A DNA stretch of 64,000 bases from Kineococcus sp. NBC_00420 (GTDB lineage: Bacteria > Actinomycetota > Actinomycetes > Actinomycetales > Kineococcaceae): positions 5,232,006 through 5,296,005 of the forward strand of contig NZ_CP107930.1 of assembly GCF_036021035.1 (NCBI RefSeq), written 5' to 3'. The position numbers were made by a program, and so were the translations under genes. This document shows, one piece after another, positions 50,169 to 58,786 of this stretch (position 1 is its first letter; every line of letters starts with the position of its first letter). The notes beneath the pieces were generated by a model. That model saw only the letters and a program-made list of their open reading frames with translations, was not told where the DNA came from and did no database searches.

Positions 50169-51428
50169 GTGCGTTCCTGGCCCGTCCCCGAAGTCCCGAC
50201 CCTCCCCGGTCGCGGCCCCCGCGTCCTCCTGCACGACACCTCGAGCGGCGGCCTCGTGCCCGTCGGCCCGGAGTCGGGGACGGCGACGCTCTACGTCTGC
50301 GGGATCACGCCCTACGACGCGACGCACCTGGGGCACGCCAACACCTACGTGGCCTTCGACCTGCTGGGCCGGGCCTGGCGGGACGCGGGCCTGCAGGTCC
50401 GCTACGTGCAGAACGTGACCGACGTCGACGACCCGCTGCTCGAACGGGCCGAGGCGACGGGCGTCGACTGGCGCGACCTGGCCCTGTCCCAGATCGAGTT
50501 GTTCCGCGGGGACATGACGGCCCTGTCGGTCGTCCCGCCGCAGGAGTACCTCGGTGTCGTGGAAGCCGTCGACCTGGTCTCGGCCGCGGTGCGCGACCTC
50601 CTCGCCGCCGGCGCGGCCTACCGGGTGGCGGGCGTGGACGGCGGCCCCGACGGCGACGTGTACTTCCCGGTGGACTCCGACGTGGCGTTCGGCACCGTGG
50701 GCGGCTACGACCTCGAGACCATGCTGGAACTCTCCGCCGAACGGGGCGGCGACCCGCGGCGTCCGGGCAAGCGGAACGCGCTGGACCCGTTGCTCTGGCG
50801 CGTCGAACGTCCCGGTGAACCCGCCTGGGACGGGGGTGTCCTCGGACGCGGCCGTCCCGGCTGGCACATCGAGTGCACCGCGATCGCCCTGCAGCACCTG
50901 GGGATGCCGATCGACGTCCAGGGCGGGGGCAGCGACCTCGTCTTCCCGCACCACGAGATGGGCGCGGCCCACGCGCACCTGCTGCGGCCGGAGTCACGTC
51001 CCTTCGCCGGCGCGTACGCGCACTCGGGGATGGTGGCCCTCGACGGCGAGAAGATGAGCAAGTCCAAGGGGAACCTGGTGCTCGTCTCGAAGCTCGTCGC
51101 CGCGGGGGTACCGGCGGCGGTCGTGCGGTTGGCCATCGTCGCCCACCACTGGCGCGCCGAGTGGGAGTGGACCGACGAGGTCCTGGCCGAGGCCCAGGCG
51201 CGGTACGCCCGCTGGAACTCCGCCGTCTCCGCGGCGAGCGGACCCGCGGCTGAGGAACTCCTCGCCACGGTCCGTGCGCGCTTGGCCGACGACCTCGACG
51301 GGCCGGGTGCGGTCGCGGCCGTCGACGCGTGGGTCGAGGCCGCGACGGCGGAGCCGGGTGACGACGCCGAGGCGCCGGACCTGGTGCGTCGCACCGTCTC
51401 CGCCCTGCTCGGTGTCGTCCTGCCCTGA
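50169..51428 (+). CDS. mshC: Mycothiol ligase MshC (L-cysteine:GlcN-Ins ligase)
   Basis: A 419-residue enzyme that uses ATP to join cysteine to glucosaminyl-inositol, the penultimate step of mycothiol synthesis. It is a cysteinyl-tRNA synthetase relative: C44 in [16 protein letters not shown] with the HLGH motif at residues 53-56, zinc ligands in [10 protein letters not shown] and [11 protein letters not shown], and [12 protein letters not shown] near residue 294. The short C-terminus without an anticodon domain distinguishes it from CysS. TAGGTT (50157-50162) lies six bases before GTG 50169, so it has its own leaderless promoter. Confidence 0.95.
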   Translation: MRSWPVPEVPTLPGRGPRVLLHDTSSGGLVPVGPESGTATLYVCGITPYDATHLGHANTYVAFDLLGRAWRDAGLQVRYVQNVTDVDDPLLERAEATGVDWRDLALSQIELFRGDMTALSVVPPQEYLGVVEAVDLVSAAVRDLLAAGAAYRVAGVDGGPDGDVYFPVDSDVAFGTVGGYDLETMLELSAERGGDPRRPGKRNALDPLLWRVERPGEPAWDGGVLGRGRPGWHIECTAIALQHLGMPIDVQGGGSDLVFPHHEMGAAHAHLLRPESRPFAGAYAHSGMVALDGEKMSKSKGNLVLVSKLVAAGVPAAVVRLAIVAHHWRAEWEWTDEVLAEAQARYARWNSAVSAASGPAAEELLATVRARLADDLDGPGAVAAVDAWVEAATAEPGDDAEAPDLVRRTVSALLGVVLP

Positions 51429-51437
51429 CGTCGGGGC

Positions 51438-52570
51438 TCAGTCGACGCTGGTGCCGTCCTGCGCCTCCTCCAGGACGCGCAGCGCGTTGGCGCTGGTGAG
51501 ACCGGCGAGTTCCGCTGCGGACCAGCCGCGGTCGGCCAGTTCCCGCAGCAGGTTCGGGTACCCGGAGACGTCCTCGAGGCCGACGGGGAGTTCGTCGGTG
51601 CCGTCGTAGTCGCCGCCGAGTCCGACGTGCCCGGCGCCCATGACCTCGCGGGCGTGGTCGACGTGGTCCGCCACGTCGGCCACGCCCGCGGACGGGGGTT
51701 GCGCACCAGCCAGGAGGCGAAGTCCGCGACGGGTTCCTGCGCACCGACGGGGCCGTAGGGGGCGCCGCTCAGGCCGAGGCGTGCCTGTTCGGCGGCGGCC
51801 GCGGCGCGGTGCTCGGCGCAGGACGCGTTCACGAACGCGGGGACGAACGTGACCATGAGGACGCCACCGTTGTCCCGCAACCGTTCCAGGACGACGTCGG
51901 GGGCGTTGCGCGGGACGTCGGTGACGGCCCGGGTGGAGGAGTGCGAGAAGATCACCGGGCGGGTGGTGACGTCCAGAGCGTCGTGCATGGTCCGTTCGTG
52001 CACGTGGGAGAGGTCGACGAGGACCCCGGTGCGGTTCATCTCGCGCACGACGTCCCGTCCGAAGTCCGTGAGGCCGAAGTCGACCGGTTCTCCCGTGGCG
52101 GAGGCCGCCCACGCGGTGTTGTCGTTGTGCGTCAACGTCAGGTAGGCGAGCCCCGCCCGGCGCAGTTGGCGCAGCACCCCGAGGGAACCGGCGATGCTCT
52201 GCCCGCCTTCGGCGCCGATCAACGAGGCGATGCGTCCCGCGGAGATCGCGGTGCGCACGTCGGCGGCGGTCGGGGTCCACGCGAAGACGTCGGGGTGGGT
52301 GGTCACCATCCGCCGCACGACGTCGATCTGCTCGAACGTCGCCGTCACCGCGGCGGGGTGTTCCCAGTCCGAGGGGACGAACACCGACCAGAACTGCGCG
52401 CCGAGCCCGCCGGCGCGCATCCGGGGGATGTCGGTGTGCAGGACCGGCCGGCCCGTCGCGAGTTCCGCGGCGGCGGGGTCGGAGCCGAATTCCTCGCGGA
52501 TCCGCCAGGGCAGGTCGTTGTGCCCGTCGAGGACGGGGTGCGTGCGCAGCAGTTCCGGCAGGTCGATCAC
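51438..52570 (-). pseudogene. Membrane dipeptidase (peptidase M19) gene with a frameshift
   Basis: From GTG 52570 the frame gives [19 protein letters not shown] (metal-binding His and Asp), [45 protein letters not shown] and [13 protein letters not shown], all expected for M19 renal-dipeptidase-type enzymes. After WLVRNPRP the frame fails, and a neighbouring frame completes the protein ([20 protein letters not shown], then [20 protein letters not shown]) to 51438. The switch lies at a run of five Gs (51694-51698). One more base in that run restores the full length of about 377 residues. A real frameshift, slippage or a sequence error are all possible. TAGGTT (52578-52583, minus) precedes the GTG by seven bases. 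Confidence 0.8.
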
Positions 52571-52592
52571 CCGGACGAACCTACCCGCGGGA

Positions 52593-53357
52593 TCACTGCC
52601 GCTGTTGCTGGATCTGGGACTGGATGACCCCGGAGAGGTGTTGCAGCTGGTTCGGTCCCAGCTGACGGACCTCGGCCTCGAGTCGGCGCACGACCTGCGG
52701 GTCCTCGAGCATCCGCTCGGAACTCTGCAGCAGGACCGTCCCGGAGCCGGTGAAGTCGTACTGGCGTTCCTCGCCCGACCGCGTCCCGAACAGCGCTCCC
52801 CGTGCGGCGCCGAGGAAGTGCCCCATCCAGCCGGCGTCGAAGTGCTGCGAGGGGGCGGGGCAGTCGGCCCACCCCACGAGGGCTTCGGGATCCACCCGGA
52901 CGGGCGGTTCCACGAAGATGACCGGTCCCGAGGAACTGGCCAGGAACTTCCCCGTCCCGAGCAGGGTGAGGAACCCGGGGATGATGGACTCCTTGAGTTC
53001 CAGCCCGGCGTCGAAGGCGAGCAGGTTCGCGGCGCGGACGGTGAGGTTCCCCTCGTCGAGGTCGTAGGAGTTGATGTCGTACCCGCGATCGCCCAGGATC
53101 ACGTGCCCCTGACCGTTGGTCACGACCCAGTCCCGGCTGTAGAGGGGTGAGGAGAAGTGGCTGGCGACCATGGCCGTCATCGACGTCGCGGTCAGCGGTT
53201 CGAAGCGGATCGTCCCGCCGCCCACGGGGTAGTAGGCGATCATCGTGCCGGTCTGCATGAACAGCGGACCGGTGAGCTTCACGCAGTAGGCGTAAGGGTT
53301 GTCCGGGAGGTTGTCGTGCTCCGGCAGCGTCTGCGGGTCCAGCGGGGTCGGGTTCAC
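52593..53357 (-). CDS. AIM24-family protein (third of three)
   Basis: A 254-residue protein with the AIM24/TRAP-like beta-barrel: [20 protein letters not shown], then [20 protein letters not shown] and [13 protein letters not shown]. The C-terminal tail is Gln/Glu-rich with helices ([20 protein letters not shown]) and longer than in the other two copies. Its function is unknown; AIM24 proteins are tryptophan RNA-binding-attenuator-like beta structures. The GTG overlaps the stop of the preceding copy. Confidence 0.86.
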   Translation of the reverse strand: MNPTPLDPQTLPEHDNLPDNPYAYCVKLTGPLFMQTGTMIAYYPVGGGTIRFEPLTATSMTAMVASHFSSPLYSRDWVVTNGQGHVILGDRGYDINSYDLDEGNLTVRAANLLAFDAGLELKESIIPGFLTLLGTGKFLASSSGPVIFVEPPVRVDPEALVGWADCPAPSQHFDAGWMGHFLGAARGALFGTRSGEERQYDFTGSGTVLLQSSERMLEDPQVVRRLEAEVRQLGPNQLQHLSGVIQSQIQQQRQ

Positions 53358-54022
53358 AGCTTCTCCTCGCTCGCCTGGACGTAGACGGTTCCTTCGCCGG
53401 ACACCTTGAGCTGCACACCTTCACCCGACCCGCGTCCGACGGCGTCGCGCCAGGACACCGCCGTCGCGACGTCGAGGCGGAGGTTGCCGACGTGGGCGAC
53501 GTAGGCCTGCGGGTCGACGACGACCTGGCGACTCCCGCCGACCTTCAGCGCGAACGTCCCGCCGTGGGAGAGGACGGCGACGGAACCCCGTCCGGAGAGC
53601 TGCGTCGTGAACAACCCCTGGCCCGTCACGGCCCCGCGGACGGCACCGCGCAGGCCGCCCTGCTGGCCGAGGAACACGACCGAGCTCGACATGCCGGCGT
53701 CGTGGGCGAGCAACCGGTCCGCCTCGACGGACATCGACTGCGACCCGTCGAGGTCGACGACCGTGACGTGGTGGCCGTGGTAGCCGTAGTGGACGGAGCC
53801 GTTGCCCTCGGCCACCATCAGCGGGACGGCCTCGCCCTGCATGCCGCGGGCGAGCGCCGAGGCGATCCCGTCGCCGTAGGCGCCGCCGCCGGGTCCGCCG
53901 ACGACGGGGGAGAAGGCGATGGTGCCGGTGGTGGCGAGCATGGCGCCGCGGCGGGCGAGGACCTCCTGGCCGGGGCGGACCTCGGCGAGGACGACCTTGG
54001 AGGTGACCTTGGTGAAGCCCAT
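53354..54022 (-). CDS. AIM24-family protein (second of three)
   Basis: A 222-residue copy. It begins VTSKVVLAEVRPGQEVLARR and has GSVHYGYHGHHVTVVDLDG, LLAHDAGMSSSVVFLGQQGG and GQGLFTTQLSGRGSVAVLSH. A Gly-rich loop follows the first strands. It overlaps the first copy by one base (ATGA) and the third by GTGA, so all three are made from one mRNA. The AIM24 fold is expected to assemble as oligomers, perhaps of the three different chains. Confidence 0.88.
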   Translation of the reverse strand: MGFTKVTSKVVLAEVRPGQEVLARRGAMLATTGTIAFSPVVGGPGGGAYGDGIASALARGMQGEAVPLMVAEGNGSVHYGYHGHHVTVVDLDGSQSMSVEADRLLAHDAGMSSSVVFLGQQGGLRGAVRGAVTGQGLFTTQLSGRGSVAVLSHGGTFALKVGGSRQVVVDPQAYVAHVGNLRLDVATAVSWRDAVGRGSGEGVQLKVSGEGTVYVQASEEKL

Positions 54023-54651
54023 CAGCGCTCCTCGGGCTGGAGGTAGACGATGCCCTGGCCTTCGAAGCGCAGGGAGAACGCTTCGCCGGAGCTCTCGCCG
54101 ACGAGGTTGCGCCAGGAGACGTCGGTGACGAAGGACTGGGTGACGTTGCCGACGGCGCCGATGTAGGCGTCGGGGTCGACGACGAGGGGGAACTGGGGGC
54201 TGACGCGCAGCGCGATGGGTGGGCCGCCGAGGGAGAGCAGGGCGACCTGGCCGTGGCCGGTGACGGTGGTGGTGAAGAGGCCCTGGCCGCTGGAGGCGCC
54301 TTGGAGGCCGGTGAAGGTGACGTCGGTCTTGAGGCTGTCGGAGAGGCAGAGGAGGCCTTCGGACTCGGCCTTGAGGACGTCGCCGGCGAGGTCGAGGAGG
54401 AGGAGGTAGCCGGCGTTCACGGCGAAGTGGACGGTGCCGCGGCCGGTGACCTCCATGAGGGAGAGGTGTTCGCCGGTGACGCGTTGCTTGAGGGCGGCGC
54501 GGAGTCCGCCGCCGCCGCCCATGCCGGCGTTCTTGAACTGGACGTCTCCTTCGTAGGCGACCATCGAGCCGGTCTGGGCGCGCACGGCGCTGCCCTTGGA
54601 CCCGTCGAGGTCGACGACGAGGACGCGTGGTGTTTCCAGCCGCCAGGACAC
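54022..54651 (-). CDS. AIM24-family protein (first of three)
   Basis: A 209-residue protein starting RVLVVDLDGSKGSAVRAQTG. It has a Gly-rich loop (GMGGGGGLRAALKQRVTGEH), then MEVTGRGTVHFAVNAGYLLL and GQGLFTTTVTGHGQVALLSL. GTG 54651 has AAGGAGG four bases upstream, an ordinary ribosome site. A 17-base repeat (54689-54705) lies 38 bases upstream and may be part of the operon promoter. The role is unknown. Confidence 0.88.
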   Translation of the reverse strand: MSWRLETPRVLVVDLDGSKGSAVRAQTGSMVAYEGDVQFKNAGMGGGGGLRAALKQRVTGEHLSLMEVTGRGTVHFAVNAGYLLLLDLAGDVLKAESEGLLCLSDSLKTDVTFTGLQGASSGQGLFTTTVTGHGQVALLSLGGPPIALRVSPQFPLVVDPDAYIGAVGNVTQSFVTDVSWRNLVGESSGEAFSLRFEGQGIVYLQPEER

Positions 54652-54688
54652 AGGGCCTCCTTGGTCATCGTCGTCGTCGTGCCGTCAG

Positions 54689-54705
54689 CCCATCATGGCG
54701 TGATC
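54689..54705. repeat. Copy 1 of a 17-base direct repeat before the AIM24 operon
   Basis: CCCATCATGGCGTGATC occurs here and again, identically, at 55289-55305. Each copy lies 38-46 bases upstream of a minus-strand start (54651 and 55243). Read on the minus strand it contains CATGAT, a possible -10, so it may be a shared promoter or regulator site. Confidence 0.75.
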
Positions 54706-54728
54706 TTCCCGTCCAGGGCGAGAACGCC

Positions 54729-54762
54729 GCAGGGGCGACCACGTCGTCGTGGTCGCCCCTGC
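54729..54762. terminator. Strong hairpin terminator after the DUF805 gene
   Basis: A perfect 15-base stem (GCAGGGGCGACCACG at 54729-54743, complement at 54748-54762) with a four-base TCGT loop. It lies 11 bases past the DUF805 stop and upstream of the AIM24 promoter region, so it separates the two minus-strand units. There is no T-run, which is usual in actinomycetes. Confidence 0.8.
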
Positions 54763-54772
54763 CGTGGTGGTC

Positions 54773-55243
54773 TCAGAACTGGCCGGGCTGGCCGTACTGG
54801 CTCGGTCCGCCGAACTGCGGGGGCTGACCGGGGAACTCCCCGTACCCGCCCCCGATCCCCTTGGGGTTGGGGCCGTGCTGGTTCTGGCCGGGCTGGCTGT
54901 CCTTGCACGCCCAGACGATGAGGATGACGAGGAAGACGATGTTGGCGAGCGGGATGAGCAGGGTGAGGTACCACGCCCCGGACCGGCCGATGTCGTGCAG
55001 GCGGCGCCAGGACACGGCGAGACCGGGGACGAGCAGGGCGAGGCCGGTGATGGTCTGGACGACGCCGCCGCTCTCGCCGTACTGGGTGGCGAACCCGGTG
55101 CCGAGGACCCGGTCCAGGACGGAGGCCACGATGCTCACCAGGAAGGTGAACAGGGTCCAGAACCAGAACTCCGACCGCCGGGCCCGGCCCGAAAAGCGGG
55201 CGTAGTTCAAGAACCCGTGCTTGACGGCATCGACCATGTTCAC
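54773..55243 (-). CDS. DUF805-family membrane protein
   Basis: A 156-residue protein with about four helices. YARFSGRARRSEFWFWTLFT is the DUF805 signature, followed by hydrophobic segments (LVSIVASVLDRVLG, LALLVPGLAVSWRRLHDIGR) and a Pro/Gly/Gln-rich cytoplasmic tail. GTG 55243 is preferred to ATG 55237: it puts the basic motif at the usual distance and has GAGGGG about nine bases upstream. The function is unknown. A copy of the 17-base repeat lies upstream and a hairpin terminator downstream. Confidence 0.82.
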   Translation of the reverse strand: MNMVDAVKHGFLNYARFSGRARRSEFWFWTLFTFLVSIVASVLDRVLGTGFATQYGESGGVVQTITGLALLVPGLAVSWRRLHDIGRSGAWYLTLLIPLANIVFLVILIVWACKDSQPGQNQHGPNPKGIGGGYGEFPGQPPQFGGPSQYGQPGQF

Positions 55244-55288
55244 TTCGTCGTCCCCTCTGCGACGCCCGGGAGGTCCGTGGCGCACGGT

Positions 55289-55305
55289 CCCATCATGGCG
55301 TGATC
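55289..55305. repeat. Copy 2 of the 17-base direct repeat before the DUF805 gene
   Basis: Identical to 54689-54705. It is located 46 bases upstream of the DUF805 GTG in the same orientation relative to the gene. The flanking sequence differs, so only the 17 bases are conserved, arguing for a functional site rather than a recent duplication. Confidence 0.75.
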
Positions 55306-55344
55306 ATGGGATTGGCGGGGGAAGGTCACAGGCGTGTCACCCGG

Positions 55345-56196
55345 TCAGCCCCGCCGCGGTGGGTCGTCGCGTCGGCGGAGGTAGCGCTCGAACTCGCGGG
55401 CGATGGCTTCGCCGGAGGCTTCGGGGAGGTCGGCGGTGTCCTTGGCCTCTTCGAGCTGCTGGACGTACTCGGCGATCTCGCTGTCCTCGGCGGCGAGTTC
55501 GTCGACGCCGCGTTCCCAGGCGCGGGAGTCCTCGACGAGGTCGCCGAGGGGGACGGCGAGGTCGAGGAGTTCTTCGACGCGTCGCAGCAGGGCGAGGGTG
55601 CCCTTGGGCGAGGGTGGCTGCCCGACGTAGTGGGGGACGGCCGCCCAGAGGGAGATGGAGGGGATGCCGGCGGTGGCGACGGCGTCCTGGACGACGCCGA
55701 CGATGCCGGTGGGGCCTTCGTAGCGGGCGGGTTCGATGTCGAGCTTCTCGACGAGGTCGGGGTCTTCGCTGCTGGAGGTGACGGGCAGCGGGCGGGTGTG
55801 GGGCACGTCGGCGAGGAGCGCGCCGAGGGTGACGACGAGGGAGGCGCCGTGGGCCTGGGCCTGCTCGACGACCTCGCGGGCGTAGGTCTTCCAGCGCATC
55901 GACGGTTCGATGCCGCGGACGAGGAGGACGTCGCGGGGGGCGTCGGGCAGCAGGGCGTAGGAGACGCGGGTGGTGGGCCAGGTGAGCTGGCGTCGGCCGT
56001 TCTCGTCGTAGTGGACGGTCGGCCGGTTGACCTGGAAGTCGTGGTAGAGCTCGGTGTCGAACTCCATGACGTCGACGGCGTTCCACACCTCGTGCAGGTG
56101 GGCGACGGCTTCGCTGGCGGCCTCGCCGGCGTCGTTCCACCCCTCGAAGGCCGCGATCACGACGGGATCGCGCAGGACCACACGCTGCTCTGGCAC
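55345..56196 (-). CDS. PAC2-family protein (Rv2125 type)
   Basis: A 283-residue cytoplasmic protein of the proteasome-assembly-chaperone-like PAC2 family. Typical segments are PVVIAAFEGWNDAGEAASEA, DVLLVRGIEPSMRWKTYARE, LVVTLGALLADVPHTRPLPV and GVVQDAVATAGIPSISLWAA, then VPHYVGQPPSPKGTLALLRR. The exact role in bacteria is not settled. GTG 56196 follows TAGGGT (56203-56208, minus strand) by six bases, so the mRNA is probably leaderless. It is divergent from the HAD gene. Confidence 0.93.
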   Translation of the reverse strand: MPEQRVVLRDPVVIAAFEGWNDAGEAASEAVAHLHEVWNAVDVMEFDTELYHDFQVNRPTVHYDENGRRQLTWPTTRVSYALLPDAPRDVLLVRGIEPSMRWKTYAREVVEQAQAHGASLVVTLGALLADVPHTRPLPVTSSSEDPDLVEKLDIEPARYEGPTGIVGVVQDAVATAGIPSISLWAAVPHYVGQPPSPKGTLALLRRVEELLDLAVPLGDLVEDSRAWERGVDELAAEDSEIAEYVQQLEEAKDTADLPEASGEAIAREFERYLRRRDDPPRRG

Positions 56197-56202
56197 GGGT
56201 CA

Positions 56203-56212
56203 ACCCTAGACT
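56203..56212. promoter_or_regulatory. Overlapping divergent -10 boxes for the PAC2 and HAD genes
   Basis: TAGGGT on the minus strand (56203-56208) and TAGACT on the plus strand (56207-56212) share the palindromic TA step. The first lies six bases before the PAC2 GTG, the second nine before ATG 56222. Only one polymerase could use the site at a time, so the two genes may compete. Confidence 0.5.
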
Positions 56213-56221
56213 CCGGTACCG

Positions 56222-56926
56222 ATGGAGCCCGACATGACGACACCCGCGCCCGTTCCCGCCGCTGTCCTGTGGGACATGGACGGGACCCTCGTGGACACCG
56301 AACCGCACTGGATCGCGGCCGAGACGGCGCTGGTGGGTCGGTACGGCGCGACCTGGACGCACGAGCAGGCGTTGCAGCTGGTGGGGAGTGCGCTGCCCGA
56401 TTCGGGGCGCGTCCTGGCCGAGCACGTCGAGCGCGCGACGGGGGTCCGGCTGGATCCGGTCGTGGTCGTGGACGAGCTGATCGAGGCGGTCATCGCGCAG
56501 GTGAGCGCCGCGGTGGTGTGGCGGCCGGGCGCGGTGGAGCTGCTGGGGGCGTTGTCGGCGGCGGGGGTTCCGTGCGCGTTGGTGACGATGTCGTACCGCA
56601 GCCTGGCCGAGACGGTGGCGCGGATGCTGCCGGGCGCGTTCGCGGTCGTCGTGGCGGGTGACGAGGTGGAGCGGGGCAAACCGGCGCCGGACCCGTACCT
56701 GCGGGCGGCGGAGCTGCTGGGGGTGGCGCCGGGGGACTGCGTGACCATCGAGGACTCCCCGACGGGTGTCGCGTCGGGGGAGGCGGCCGGGGCGCACGTG
56801 TTGGCGTGCCCGCACATGGTGCCCATCCCCGCGGCGGCGGGGCGGAGCCGGGTGGCGTCGCTGGCCGAGGTGGACGTCGCGGCCCTGGGGGCGATCGCTG
56901 CGGGGCGGGTCCTCGACACCCTGTAG
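56222..56926 (+). CDS. HAD-superfamily phosphatase (beta-phosphoglucomutase-like)
   Basis: A 234-residue haloacid dehalogenase-type hydrolase. Motif I is VLWDMDGTLVDTEPHW, motif II CALVTMSYRSLAE, motif III GKPAPDPYLRAAELLG and motif IV VTIEDSPTGVASGEAAG. The helical cap between motifs I and II has the subclass I layout. It probably hydrolyses a small phosphorylated metabolite or sugar. ATG 56222 or 56234 may start the protein. It is followed 21 bases later by the alpha/beta hydrolase with a clear ribosome site, so they form one operon. Confidence 0.92.
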   Translation: MEPDMTTPAPVPAAVLWDMDGTLVDTEPHWIAAETALVGRYGATWTHEQALQLVGSALPDSGRVLAEHVERATGVRLDPVVVVDELIEAVIAQVSAAVVWRPGAVELLGALSAAGVPCALVTMSYRSLAETVARMLPGAFAVVVAGDEVERGKPAPDPYLRAAELLGVAPGDCVTIEDSPTGVASGEAAGAHVLACPHMVPIPAAAGRSRVASLAEVDVAALGAIAAGRVLDTL

Positions 56927-56947
56927 CCCGGTCGAGGGGGACGACCG

Positions 56948-57766
56948 ATGAGTTCCCGCGGCGCGGCGGGTCGCAGTGGCATGAGCGACCTCACCACGGA
57001 CCGCGGCGACCTCGTCCGCTTCGACCGGTACGGGAGCGGGCCGGCGATCGTCTTCGTCGCCGGCGCCGGGCCGTACCGCGCCATGGATCCGCAGACGACC
57101 GCGACCGCCCGGGGTCTGGCGGAGGTGGGGTTCACCACCGTCGTGCACGACCGCGTCGGGCGCGGTGAGAGCCCCGCGACCGGTGACGTCACCCTGGACC
57201 GCGAACTCGCCGCCGTCGCCGCCCTGGTCGAGGAGGTCGGTGGTCACGCCGTCCTGGTCGGGCACTCCTCCGGCTCTTCGATCGCGTTGGCGGCCGCCGC
57301 GCGGGGCGTACCCGTCGACGGGCTGGTCCTGTGGGAGGCACCCCTGGACGAGCAGGAGGACCTGGCGAAGGTGCAGGGCTGGCACGACGACGTCACCCGT
57401 CTCCTCGACGTGGGGGAACTCGCCGCGGCGGCGGCGGAGTACGTGCGGGACATGCCGGCGGAGTTCCGCGCCGGCCTCGAGCAGATGCCGTTCTACCCGC
57501 GGTTCGTCGCCCAGGCTCCCGCCTACCGCGCCGACGGTGAGTCGCTGGTGTGGGCCGCGAGCGGGAACCTCGGCGAACTCCTGGGGAGGGAACTGCCGGT
57601 GCTGGCCGTGGTCGGCGAGCAGACGTTCCCCGTCATGACCCGGGCCGCGGAGCGGATCGTGCGCGAGGTACCGGGTGCGGTGTCGGAGGAACTGGCCGGT
57701 GCCTGGCACAGCTGGGACGTCCCCGCGGCGGTCGAGCGGTTCGGGCGGTTCACCCGCGACCTGTGA
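56948..57766 (+). CDS. Alpha/beta-fold hydrolase
   Basis: A 272-residue hydrolase. The oxyanion-side loop is AIVFVAGAGPYRAMDP, the nucleophile elbow is VLVGHSSGSSIALAAAA, and GAWHSWDVP near the end carries the catalytic His. The fold is that of small esterases, lactonases or epoxide hydrolases. GAGGGGGACG precedes ATG 56948; ATG 56981 is an alternative without the leader MSSRGAAGRSG. The substrate is unknown. Confidence 0.86.
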   Translation: MSSRGAAGRSGMSDLTTDRGDLVRFDRYGSGPAIVFVAGAGPYRAMDPQTTATARGLAEVGFTTVVHDRVGRGESPATGDVTLDRELAAVAALVEEVGGHAVLVGHSSGSSIALAAAARGVPVDGLVLWEAPLDEQEDLAKVQGWHDDVTRLLDVGELAAAAAEYVRDMPAEFRAGLEQMPFYPRFVAQAPAYRADGESLVWAASGNLGELLGRELPVLAVVGEQTFPVMTRAAERIVREVPGAVSEELAGAWHSWDVPAAVERFGRFTRDL

Positions 57767-57792
57767 CGGTGGTGCCCGCCCGGCGGGTCGGC

Positions 57793-58677
57793 CTACTCGT
57801 CCAGTCCCGGGACCTCGACGGGTTCGCGCACCACGGGGGTCTCCAGCGGCAGCGGCGGGGGCGTCCCGCCGAAGCTGGGGCAGATCGCCTTGTGGTTGCA
57901 CCACGAGCACATCCGTCCCGGTTTCGGGCGCCAGTCGCCCGCTGCCCGGTTGCGTTCGATGGCGTCCCACAGGGCCTTCACCTTGCGCTCGGTGGCCAGC
58001 AGGTCGCCTTCGTCGGGGGCGTAGCGGAGGATCTCACCGGATCCGAGGTAGACGAGCTGCAGGAGCCGGGGGACCTCACCTCGCATGCGCCACAGGACGA
58101 GGGCGTAGAAGCGCATCTGGAACAGCGCCTTCGTCTCGAAGGTCTCGGAGGGCGCGCGGCCGGTCTTGTAGTCGACGACGCGCATCTCCCCGGTGGGGGC
58201 GACGTCGAGGCGGTCGACGATGCCGCGCAGCACCAGGCCGTTCTCGAGGTCGACCTCGACCCGCAGCTCGCAGGCCTCGGGTTCCAGGCGGGTGGGGTCC
58301 TCGAGGTCGAAGTATTTGCCGAGCAGCGTGCGGGCGCTGGCCAGCCAGCCCGTGAGCGCCTCCGCGACGACGTCGTCGCGGTCGGCGTCGGCACCGAAGA
58401 GGGCCCGCACCCGGGGTTCGCGGTCGAGGAGTTCCTGCCACTGCGGTTCCACCATCGCGCAGGCCCGTTCCAGGGTGCGTTCGGTGGCCGGGAGGTCGTA
58501 GAGGCGCTCGAGGACGGCGTGCACGACGGTGCCGCGCACGGCGGCCTCGGTGGGGGCCTCCGGCAGCCGGTCGATCGTCCGGTAGCGGTAGAGCAACGGG
58601 CACTGCATGAAGTCGGCTGCGCGCGAGGGCGACAGCGCCCGCCGGGGTGCGTCGACCTGCTGCACGCCGGTGGTCAC
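57793..58677 (-). CDS. RecB-like exonuclease with C-terminal cysteines (Rv2119 type)
   Basis: A 294-residue PD-(D/E)XK nuclease. LSPSRAADFMQCPLLYRYRT has the first cysteine, VRGTVVHAVLERLYDLP the conserved His, RGIVDRLDV the metal-binding Asp, VVDYKTGRAPSE the catalytic lysine motif and FQMRFYALVLW the QhxxY helix. The C-terminal MCSWCNHKAICPSF supplies three more cysteines, which together could bind an iron-sulphur cluster as in Cas4/AddB nucleases. GTG 58677 lies six bases after TAGAGT (58684-58689, minus strand), so the mRNA is probably leaderless. Confidence 0.9.
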   Translation of the reverse strand: MTTGVQQVDAPRRALSPSRAADFMQCPLLYRYRTIDRLPEAPTEAAVRGTVVHAVLERLYDLPATERTLERACAMVEPQWQELLDREPRVRALFGADADRDDVVAEALTGWLASARTLLGKYFDLEDPTRLEPEACELRVEVDLENGLVLRGIVDRLDVAPTGEMRVVDYKTGRAPSETFETKALFQMRFYALVLWRMRGEVPRLLQLVYLGSGEILRYAPDEGDLLATERKVKALWDAIERNRAAGDWRPKPGRMCSWCNHKAICPSFGGTPPPLPLETPVVREPVEVPGLDE

Positions 58678-58735
58678 GATCTCACTCTAGGGCGCAGCCG
58701 GGTGGTCCCCGATCTGAGCGACGTCGCGGGCCACC

Positions 58736-58741
58736 TAGGAT
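58736..58741 (+). promoter_or_regulatory. TAGGAT -10 box of the M50 protease leader ORF
   Basis: TAGGAT lies exactly six bases before ATG 58748. That ATG is out of frame with the protease, so this promoter predicts a leaderless start at a short leader ORF. Confidence 0.5.
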
Positions 58742-58747
58742 CGGCGG

Positions 58748-58786
58748 ATGCTCGTCGACCGCTGCACCCTGAGATCGGCATCGTGA
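58748..58786 (+). CDS. Leader ORF of 12 codons coupled to the M50 protease
   Basis: MLVDRCTLRSAS is encoded from ATG 58748 and ends at TGA 58784-58786. The stop overlaps the protease GTG (GTGA at 58783-58786). ATG follows TAGGAT by six bases, so it should be the first codon of the mRNA. The one cysteine and clustered Ser/Arg codons may allow control by amino acid supply, but there is no direct evidence. Confidence 0.45.
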   Translation: MLVDRCTLRSAS

